DNA from: Streptomyces sp. 35G-GA-8
GTDB taxonomy: Bacteria > Actinomycetota > Actinomycetes > Streptomycetales > Streptomycetaceae
Assembly (NCBI RefSeq): GCF_023534745.1
Contig: NZ_JAMHJQ010000016.1
Coordinates: 1-64,000, forward strand
Direction: 5' to 3'
Length of the DNA: 64,000 nucleotides
Below are positions 35,995 through 44,264 of the stretch, one piece after another. The stretch's first letter is position 1, and each line of letters begins with the position of its first letter. A program made the translations under genes and the position numbers. Below the pieces are notes generated by a model. It was not told the DNA's origin, did no database searches, and saw nothing but the letters and a program-made list of their open reading frames with translations.

Positions 35995-36309
35995 ACTGCG
36001 GGGGGTGGCGATGGTGGTATTCGACCCGACCAGCTGGTGATCACGCTGGTCGAGGTTCACGAAGATCATGTCGTATCGGATGGCACACCGGACCGGCTGC
36101 GGAGCCCCCCGCGGCCTCCGAAGGCAGCGGTAGGCACGGACGTCCTCGTCCTCCTCGCGTACGACGACGATCGGCTCTCCGAAGAGGGTGACCATCAACG
36201 AGTCGCCACGGTGAGGAATAGCGGTGACGAGATCGATGAAGTGCCAGCCCGACCGGTAGGCCGTGGCCATCTCGCGCCGGAAGACCCGGTCGTCCGGCGG
36301 GACAGTCAT
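35989..36309 (-). CDS. Rieske-like protein with both ligand His replaced
   Basis: A 106-residue protein beginning at ATG 36309, which overlaps the stop of the upstream DIGW gene by four bases. The layout [37 protein letters not shown] and YDMIFVNLD follows a Rieske [2Fe-2S] domain of ring-hydroxylating oxygenases. In the place of CxH and CxxH it has C-L-R and C-A-I-R, ten residues apart from the Arg, so both histidine ligands appear to be arginines and the loop is short. A normal Rieske cluster is unlikely. No oxygenase catalytic domain follows. Possible roles are binding, an altered cluster, or help to the neighbouring exported peptide. Family call is by pattern only. Confidence 0.6.
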   Translation of the reverse strand: MTVPPDDRVFRREMATAYRSGWHFIDLVTAIPHRGDSLMVTLFGEPIVVVREEDEDVRAYRCLRRPRGAPQPVRCAIRYDMIFVNLDQRDHQLVGSNTTIATPRSA

Positions 36310-36641
36310 GCGCTGGTGTCGGCCGACGTGACGATCCAGCCGATGTCCTTGGGAGTTGCCTGAGGGGCCACCCAGCCGATGTCACCGGACCCCGAACGCA
36401 CAGCAGTGGATCCAGCGGCCTTCAGGTTCCAGCCGATGTCACCCGAGTTACCGGATGCGGCGGGCTCGCCCCACCCGATGTCGCCCGACTTCCACCCGAT
36501 GTCGCCCGACTCCACACCCTGGGCGACAGATCCGGCAGGCGTTGGGTTCCAGCCAATGTCCGCCCCAACACCCAGCGCACCATAGGCCAGAGCCGCAGAG
36601 AAAGCAGTGACAACCACCGCGCGAAGCATTCTCTTGTACAT
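36306..36641 (-). CDS. exported peptide with six DIGW motifs
   Basis: A 111-residue protein. Residues 1-27 are a signal peptide (MYKRMLRAVVV... GVGA) whose predicted VGA cleavage would leave DIGW as the new N-terminus. DIGW occurs at 28-31, 47-50, 54-57, 68-71, 87-90 and 99-102, four of them as SGDIGW. The spacers are Ser/Ala/Pro/Gly-rich; there is no Cys. Start ATG 36641 has GAGGAC upstream. It is coupled by ATGA to the Rieske-like gene, with LuxR-type genes beside it. The exact repetition of one tetrapeptide suggests a multi-core precursor peptide or a repetitive binding peptide. I do not recognise a named family. Confidence 0.8.
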   Translation of the reverse strand: MYKRMLRAVVVTAFSAALAYGALGVGADIGWNPTPAGSVAQGVESGDIGWKSGDIGWGEPAASGNSGDIGWNLKAAGSTAVRSGSGDIGWVAPQATPKDIGWIVTSADTSA

Positions 36642-36809
36642 AGTCGGCTTCGTCCTCACTTGATGGATTCCTCTCCCCCGCCATCTAGACGATGTCTCAC
36701 CCGGACACGTCAACACCACCGGGACGAGGCATCATGTTCCTGTATGTTCAGGACCCTGGGGGGTGGAGCTTTGCTAGCAAACAACACAAAACAGACACAT
36801 CCCCACGCT
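36642..36809. promoter_or_regulatory. divergent promoter region, DIGW operon / LuxR gene
   Basis: 168 bp between divergent genes, less GC-rich than the surroundings at 36770-36805 (TTGCTAGCAAACAACACAAA). It should hold both promoters. No clear dyad was found; the LuxR gene may start at GTG 36810 without a ribosome site. Confidence 0.45.
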
Positions 36810-37763
36810 GTGACTGAGCTGTGTGATGACGGCAGACGGATTTACGCCAGCGCGTTGCGCTCCGGACGGATCGCCCGCAGCGAGGCCGCGGCGGCTCCCT
36901 GCCTCATGGAATTCCCTCTTCTCCACCCCGATCCCGACGATGCCGACTGGCTACGCCCAGTTCCGCCCTCCGCGGCCCTTGCCCAGCGTCTCCACCCCAT
37001 CGAGCGCGAGATCCAGGAACGCCGGCACTTCGCCGTCGAACTGACCGACTCTTTCGAGCCGTTCATGACCATCAGCGCCCAGGACCCGCCCACCACACAC
37101 GCGATCACCGTCCTGGAGGGCGACAGCCGGATCAACGCCGCGCTCGACCTCTCCACCGCCGAATGCCGGACGGAAGTACTCACCGTGCAGCCCGGCGGCG
37201 GACGCAGCGCGCATGTGCTCGCCCAGGCCTTGGAGCGGGGCCGTTCCGTGGTGGACCGCGGTGTCAGCATCCGCACCCTGTACCAGCACACCGTCCGGCA
37301 CAGCCAGGGCACACTCGCCTACGCGGAGCGGCTGGCCGAGGGCAAGGTGGAGATACGGACGCTGGAAGAACTCATCGAGCGGCTCATCGTCTTCGACCGC
37401 ACCGTCGCGTACATACCGGCCCGTTCCGACCGGCAGGTCGCGCTGGAACTGCGCCACCCGGGACTCGTCGACTATCTCGCCCAGGTCTTCGAGCAGTTGT
37501 GGCGCCGCGCCACCCCGCTCACGGAGCAGGTCTCCTACGAGCCCACACCGTTCGGCATCACCGGCGTCCAGCGGTCCATCGCCAAGCTCCTCATCGAGGG
37601 GTACGTGAACGAGGCCATCGCCCGCCGCCTCGGCATGAACGTACGCACCTGCCGCGCGCACATAGCCAAACTCGCCACCACGCTCGGCAGCGGCAGCCGC
37701 GCCCAACTCGGATATCTCATCGCGCAGTCGGGAATCCTGGACCAGGGCACCGAGTCGGATTAA
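36810..37763 (+). CDS. LuxR-type regulator (helix-turn-helix, TrmB-like N-part)
   Basis: A 317-residue regulator of the large actinomycete family that starts VTELCDDGRRIYASALRSG and continues LLHPDPDDADWLRPVPP. A TrmB/phospholipase-D-like sensor part (about 90-230) carries RGVSIRTLYQHTVRHSQGT and EIRTLEELIERLIVFDRTVAYIPA. A C-terminal LuxR helix-turn-helix (about 255-310) has LLIEGYVNEAIARRLGMNVRTCRAHIAKL. The start is uncertain: GTG 36810 fits the family, ATG 36744 is in frame. It is divergent from the DIGW operon and is its likely regulator. Confidence 0.88.
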   Translation: MTELCDDGRRIYASALRSGRIARSEAAAAPCLMEFPLLHPDPDDADWLRPVPPSAALAQRLHPIEREIQERRHFAVELTDSFEPFMTISAQDPPTTHAITVLEGDSRINAALDLSTAECRTEVLTVQPGGGRSAHVLAQALERGRSVVDRGVSIRTLYQHTVRHSQGTLAYAERLAEGKVEIRTLEELIERLIVFDRTVAYIPARSDRQVALELRHPGLVDYLAQVFEQLWRRATPLTEQVSYEPTPFGITGVQRSIAKLLIEGYVNEAIARRLGMNVRTCRAHIAKLATTLGSGSRAQLGYLIAQSGILDQGTESD

Positions 37764-37962
37764 CCCAGGAATTGCCATTCAGCCGCCCCCGGCGACCCCG
37801 GCGAAGGGGCGCCTCAATTCCGTCCGGGCGCGCGATGTCGCCTTCCGGCATCTTCCGTCACTTATCTTCCGTCACTCTCTGTAGAATGCGGGGCCGGTCC
37901 GCGCGGATCAAGTGATAGATGCCTGCACTGATGTGCACTGCGGAAGCTCGCAGGAGGGACAT

Positions 37963-38940
37963 ATGAAATCCGACATAGCGCTGCACAACGAAGCATCGCT
38001 CGACATATCAGAGGAAACACACGCCCTGCTGCGCAGGCTTATTCGGGGCGAACAGGTCACGGGTACCGAACCCGGGCTCGCGGAACTGGCCGCTCTGGGC
38101 CTGGCGGTGCACAACCCGCATGACGACCGCTGGAGTTCGGCGGACCTGTGGCACGCGGAGCAGACCGCTCTGGCCGCGGAGCGCGCGGGCATCGCCCATC
38201 ATCTTCAGCGCATGCGCCGGCTGTCCGAGCTGCACCGCGAGATGAGAAATATCGAGCCGCCGAGCGGAAACGGCATCGAATTCCTCGACCGAATCGAGCT
38301 CGTCAACGCCGCCATCGTCCAAGCGACGAATTCCGCGACTTCACGGATCTGTACGGCGCATCCGCAGGACAGAAAGGTGGATACGCTGCGCAAGGCGCTC
38401 GTGGCCGATGTGGCGGTCCTCCAGCGAGGTGTCGGCTACCGCACTCTCTATCCGGACACCGCGCGCACCAGGCCCGGCGAGAAGGAATGGGCCGCGGCGG
38501 CGAGCGGACACGGCGCGGAGATACGTACCCTCGCCACCGACTTCGAGCGCATGATCCTCGTGGACAACAAGGTCGCCGTGATCGCCGATCACCGGGGCGA
38601 ACCGAACAGGGACGTCGCCTTCAAGGTGACGCACCCCGGGATGCTCGCCTTCTTCCACCATGTGTACGAGCAGCAGTGGGAACGGGCCGAGCCCTGGATG
38701 GGCGGCCGGTTCCGGCGGCGGGAGCAGGCGACCCTGACCACCAGCAGGTCCCGCCGCATCCTCAACAAGCTGCGGGAGGGACGCGCGCTCAAGCAGATCG
38801 CGAGCGAGCTCGGGGTCAGCCTCCGCACCGTCAACACCGACCTCAACAAGCTCTATGAGGCCGTGGGGGTCGACACGCTGTTCGCCCTCGGGGTGTGGTG
38901 GGGCTCCGAGGCCGCCGCCAAGGAACGCAGGCTGGACTGA
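37963..38940 (+). CDS. LuxR-type regulator, related to the preceding one
   Basis: A 325-residue regulator; ATG 37963 follows CAGGAGGGACAT. It shares the layout of the gene before it: an N-terminal helical part (EETHALLRRLIRG, WHAEQTALAAERAGIAHHLQRMRRLSELHREM), a middle sensor with QRGVGYRTLYPDTARTRPG and EIRTLATDFERMILVDNKVAVIADH, and a C-terminal helix-turn-helix LREGRALKQIASELGVSLRTVNTDLNKLYEAVGV. Sequence divergence from the 36810 product is large, so they are old paralogues. It converges on hspR with only 17 bp between stops. Confidence 0.88.
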   Translation: MKSDIALHNEASLDISEETHALLRRLIRGEQVTGTEPGLAELAALGLAVHNPHDDRWSSADLWHAEQTALAAERAGIAHHLQRMRRLSELHREMRNIEPPSGNGIEFLDRIELVNAAIVQATNSATSRICTAHPQDRKVDTLRKALVADVAVLQRGVGYRTLYPDTARTRPGEKEWAAAASGHGAEIRTLATDFERMILVDNKVAVIADHRGEPNRDVAFKVTHPGMLAFFHHVYEQQWERAEPWMGGRFRRREQATLTTSRSRRILNKLREGRALKQIASELGVSLRTVNTDLNKLYEAVGVDTLFALGVWWGSEAAAKERRLD

Positions 38941-38957
38941 CGCGAGCGGAAGCGGAC

Positions 38958-39419
38958 TCAGTCCGTCGGCCGCTTGGGCCGCCACACCACCAGCGCGCTC
39001 GCCTGCTGCACGTCCTGGTACGGCACCAGATCCCGGCGGTACGAGGCATGCACCTGCGCCTCGCGCTGCCGCATCGCCGTCGCCGCGCCGTCCACCGCCG
39101 CCGACAGCTCGGCGACCCGTGCCTGAAGCGCGGCGACCTGGTTCTCCAGCTCGATGATCCGCTTGATGCCGGCCAGATTGATGCCCTCGTCCTGCGACAA
39201 CTGCTGCACCTGGCGCAGCAGCTCGATGTCACGGGCCGAGTAGCGGCGTCCCCTGCCCGCCGTACGGTCCGGGGAGACCAGACCGAGGCGGTCGTACTGC
39301 CTGAGCGTCTGCGGGTGCAGCCCGGAGAGCTGTGCCGCCACCGAGATGACATACACCGGCGTTTCCTCGGTCAGCTGATACGCCCTGGTGAACGATGAAG
39401 ACTGCCGCCGCCCGTCCAT
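38958..39419 (-). CDS. hspR: heat-shock repressor HspR
   Basis: A 153-residue MerR-family repressor. ATG 39419 lies four bases past the dnaJ stop region, with GGGAG inside dnaJ as its ribosome site. The MerR helix-turn-helix is YVISVAAQLSGLHPQTLRQYDRLGLVSPDRTAGRGRRYSARDIELL, split by the wing, followed by the coiled coil (IIELENQVAALQARVAELSAAVDG). HspR binds HAIR sites, with DnaK as corepressor, and controls dnaK, clpB and lon regulons in Streptomyces. Here it is the last gene of dnaK-grpE-dnaJ-hspR, giving feedback control. Confidence 0.97.
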   Translation of the reverse strand: MDGRRQSSSFTRAYQLTEETPVYVISVAAQLSGLHPQTLRQYDRLGLVSPDRTAGRGRRYSARDIELLRQVQQLSQDEGINLAGIKRIIELENQVAALQARVAELSAAVDGAATAMRQREAQVHASYRRDLVPYQDVQQASALVVWRPKRPTD

Positions 39420-39423
39420 GAGG

Positions 39424-40611
39424 TCATGCTCCCTTCGCCGCCTGGAACAGCTCCGCCCGCGGGTCCTCGGCCGCGGTCGCCTTCCGGTAGGCCTCCAGCG
39501 CGTCCCGCGCGGGCGCGTCGAGGTCCTTGGGGACGACGACCTCGACGGTGACCAGCAGGTCGCCACGGGTGCCGTCCTTGCGTACCGCGCCCTTGCCGCG
39601 GGCGCGCATCGTACGGCCGTTGGGTGTCCCCGCCGGAAGCTTGAGCGTGACCGCGGGACCGCCCAGGGTCGGCACCTTCACCTCGCCCCCGAGCGCCGCC
39701 TCCGTGAACGTGACGGGCACGGTGACCGTGAGGTTGTCGTCCTTGCGGCCGAAGACCGGATGGGCGTCGACATGCACGACGACATACAGGTCGCCGCCGG
39801 GGCCGCCGCGCTCGCCGGGAGCGCCCTTGCCGCGCAGCCTGATCCGCTGCCCGTCGCTGACGCCCGCCGGGATACGGACCTGCATGGTCCGGGAGGACCT
39901 GGCGCGCCCGCTGCCCTTGCAGACCTCGCACGGGTCCTGGGCGATCAGCCCACGGCCCTTGCAGTCCACACAGGGGTCGGTCAGCGAGAAGCCGCCGCCG
40001 CTGCCGCGCGAGACCTGTCCCGTGCCCACACAGGTCGGGCAGACCCGCGGGGTGCCGTTCTTGTCGCCGGTGCCCGAACACGCCTTGCAGGGCGCCTGGC
40101 TGGACATCCGCAGCGGGACCGTGGCCCCGTCGACCGCCTCGGTGAAGCTGAGCGTCACCTCGGACTCGATGTCCTGGCCGCGGCGCGGCTGCGTACGGGT
40201 CCCGGTGCCGCCCCGGTTGAAGAGCCCGCCGAAGACGTCCCCGAGCCCGCCGCCGAAGCCGCCGGCGCCGGGTCCGCCCTGGGTGCCCCCGGGGCCGCCG
40301 CCGAAGAGGTCCCCCAGGTCGAAGTTGAACGAGCCGTTGCCCCCGGCGCCGGGACCGGGCCGGAACCCGCCGTTGCCGAAGAGGGCGCGCGCCTCGTCGT
40401 ATTCCTTGCGCCGCTTGGGATCCCCGAGGACGTCATTCGCCTCGGAGATCTCCTTGAAGCGTTCCTCGGCCTTGAGGTCGCCCTTGTTGGCGTCCGGGTG
40501 GAACTCGCGCGCGAGCTTCCGGTACGCCTTCTTGATCTCGGCCTCGGTGGCGTCCTTGGGGACGCCGAGAACCTTGTAGTAGTCCTTCTCCACGAAGTCC
40601 TTCGTGCTCAT
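39424..40611 (-). CDS. dnaJ: chaperone DnaJ (type I)
   Basis: A 395-residue type I J-protein. The J-domain (about 9-75) has the HPD motif in FHPDANKGD. A Gly/Phe-rich region (about 90-150) is followed by four zinc-finger repeats CKACSGTG, CPTCVGTG, CVDCKGRG and CEVCKGSG, and the C-terminal substrate-binding domains. It delivers clients to DnaK and stimulates its ATPase. It lies 45 bp after grpE and next to hspR in the operon. It is the DnaJ1 type expected in this locus. Confidence 0.97.
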   Translation of the reverse strand: MSTKDFVEKDYYKVLGVPKDATEAEIKKAYRKLAREFHPDANKGDLKAEERFKEISEANDVLGDPKRRKEYDEARALFGNGGFRPGPGAGGNGSFNFDLGDLFGGGPGGTQGGPGAGGFGGGLGDVFGGLFNRGGTGTRTQPRRGQDIESEVTLSFTEAVDGATVPLRMSSQAPCKACSGTGDKNGTPRVCPTCVGTGQVSRGSGGGFSLTDPCVDCKGRGLIAQDPCEVCKGSGRARSSRTMQVRIPAGVSDGQRIRLRGKGAPGERGGPGGDLYVVVHVDAHPVFGRKDDNLTVTVPVTFTEAALGGEVKVPTLGGPAVTLKLPAGTPNGRTMRARGKGAVRKDGTRGDLLVTVEVVVPKDLDAPARDALEAYRKATAAEDPRAELFQAAKGA

Positions 40612-40656
40612 TCCCGACGTCCCTCCTCTCCGCCCGCTACCCCACTGCCCGCCGCG

Positions 40657-41315
40657 TCAGCCCTCGTCCGGGCCACCGCTCTCCTTGTCGTTGGCGGACT
40701 CGGCGCCCTCGTCCGCGGCCTTGGGCTGGGCCCCCGGCTGGGGCTCGGCCACCGCGACGCGGGCGGGTCTGATAGTCCGCTCGCCGAACCGGTACCCAGG
40801 CTGGAGGATCGCGACGCACGTCGTTTCCGTGACATCCGGCGCGTACGAGTGCATCAGGGCCTCATGAATCGTCGGGTCGAAGGGCTCGCCCTCCGTACCG
40901 AACTGCTGGAGGCCCAGCTTCACCGTGACCGCTTCCAGCGACTCGGCCACCGACTTGAACCCGCCGACCAGTTCCTCGTGGTCGCGCGCCCGGCCGATGT
41001 CGTCCAGGACCGGCAGCAGTTCGGTCAGCAGACTCGCGACCGCGATCTCCTTGACCGTGACCCGGTCCCGCTCCACCCGGCGGCGGTAGTTCTGGTACTC
41101 GGCCTGGAGCCGCTGGAGGTCCCCCGTGCGCTCGTTGAGCGCCGTACGGACCTGGTCCAGCTGCGCCGTCAAAGCGACTTCCTGTACGTCCCCGCCCGGG
41201 GCCGCCGGGCCCGACTCCGCAGCGGAGTCGGACTCGGCGCCCTTCGACGCGGCTTCTTCGGGGGTCGCGCCGGAGGGAACGTCGGGCTTCTCCTCAAAGC
41301 CCGGGGTCTCCTCCG

Positions 41316-41319
<4 letters not shown>
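40657..41319 (-). CDS. grpE: nucleotide exchange factor GrpE
   Basis: A 220-residue GrpE. An acidic, Ala/Ser/Glu-rich N-terminus (about 1-50) leads into a long dimerising helix ([38 protein letters not shown]). The beta-rich head has [25 protein letters not shown] and [27 protein letters not shown]. It releases ADP from DnaK. Its ATG overlaps the dnaK stop by four bases, so the pair is translationally coupled. Confidence 0.97.
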
Positions 41320-43175
<1,856 letters not shown>

Positions 43176-43193
43176 TTCGATTCCTCCAGCTGA

Positions 43194-43214
43194 CTTGAGT
43201 GGAACTGACTCAAG
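43194..43214. promoter_or_regulatory. HAIR operator 1 of dnaK
   Basis: CTTGAGT (43194-43200), seven bases, ACTCAAG (43208-43214): a perfect HAIR site, 19 bp upstream of the dnaK start and overlapping the transcript leader or promoter. Confidence 0.95.
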
Positions 43215-43245
43215 GATGCATGACGGATCCCCGAGAGTCAAAGGA

Positions 43246-43266
43246 CCTGAGTCGATGGGACTCAAC
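43246..43266. promoter_or_regulatory. HAIR operator 2 of dnaK
   Basis: CCTGAGT, seven bases, ACTCAAC: a HAIR site with one substitution in each arm, 31 bp upstream of site 1. Confidence 0.85.
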
Positions 43267-43479
43267 TATCGTGCGCCGCGCCCGTCTCCGGGGGCCGCCG
43301 GACGCGCCTGAGGGGCCCACCTACCCGATCCGGGCACCCACACCGTGCGATTGTTCCGTGGCAAAAGCACTGAAAACACCCAAAAACACCGAAGCTGATG
43401 AAACTCGCGAAGTAATCGAAACTACCGCTGAACCCAGCTGAATGTAATAGAGCACTTATAGCGAACAGAACGGTCAGGT

Positions 43480-43998
43480 GTGACCTTGAAGCGACGCCCC
43501 ACGGCATGGCGCCCGCCCCACCTCCCGGAGCCCAAGCGCCTACTCGATCTGACCCTCGGCTCGGCCCTCCTGGTGCTGACCGCGCCCCTGCTCGGGGCGG
43601 CGGCCCTCACCCTCGCGCTGTCCCGGCCGGCCGGGGGCGTTTTCGTACGCGACTACCGCACAGGACTCAACGGCCACCCCTTCCTGCTGAGTTCCCTGCG
43701 CACCCGCCTGTTCCGGCTCGACCTGCTCTCCCGGCTGCCCCATGTCGTACGCGGCGAGCTGTCCCTGGTGGGGCCCGCGCCCCTGAAGACCGGCTCCCCC
43801 ACGGGGTCGGCGCCCTGGCGTCAGCGCGTACGGCCCGGCCTGACCGGTCTCGCGCAGGTACGGCGCCACTCGGGGCTGCCGTGGGACGAGACACCGCTGC
43901 TCGACCAGCACTACGTGGAACACCACTGGATCGGCCTGGACCTCGCGATCCTCGCCCGCACGCCCGGACGCGCCTTGCGGGCGGCCAGGTTTCCCTGA
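43480..43998 (+). CDS. bacterial sugar-transferase-like protein (short)
   Basis: A 172-residue protein similar to polyprenyl-phosphate hexose-1-phosphate transferases. It has the N-terminal membrane segment after KRLLDLTLG (SALLVLTAPLLGAAALTLAL), RDYRTGLNGHPFLLSSLRT, then LSRLPHVVRGELSLVGPAPL and RVRPGLTGLAQVRRHSG. It is shorter than typical members (~200 or more). The usual GDMSLVGPRP is GELSLVGPAP, so the conserved D-M and R are changed and catalytic activity is uncertain. GTG 43480 has no good ribosome site. It is divergent from dnaK. Confidence 0.8.
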   Translation: MTLKRRPTAWRPPHLPEPKRLLDLTLGSALLVLTAPLLGAAALTLALSRPAGGVFVRDYRTGLNGHPFLLSSLRTRLFRLDLLSRLPHVVRGELSLVGPAPLKTGSPTGSAPWRQRVRPGLTGLAQVRRHSGLPWDETPLLDQHYVEHHWIGLDLAILARTPGRALRAARFP

Positions 43999-44264
43999 GG
44001 GTCCCCTGAGCGACACAGATCACCGGCTGCGCCGCTACATTGCGGCTGGATAAGTGGGTAACCTCAGCACGAAACGATTAAGTTACCGCTTAGTAAGCGC
44101 CAGTGAGCGGCGATAGTTGACAGCACCAGTGGTTTGACAGCACGAGTGGTTCGACAACACCCGTGGTCGGTGAGCAGCAGCGAGCCGGCCACCCGTCCCC
44201 GTAACGCACAAGCCCGTGGAAGAGTGGGCCGATCTCCCACCCTCGCAGGCCCGAGGAGCCCCCA

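Larger units (their letters stand above)
43176..43479. other. 304-bp regulatory spacer upstream of dnaK
   Basis: It holds the dnaK promoter with HAIR sites at 43194-43214 and 43246-43266. The part from about 43350 to 43480 is unusually AT-rich (CACTGAAAACACCC, GCACTTATAGCGAACAG), and TATAGC near 43457 may be the -10 element of the plus-strand gene at 43480. Confidence 0.65.
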
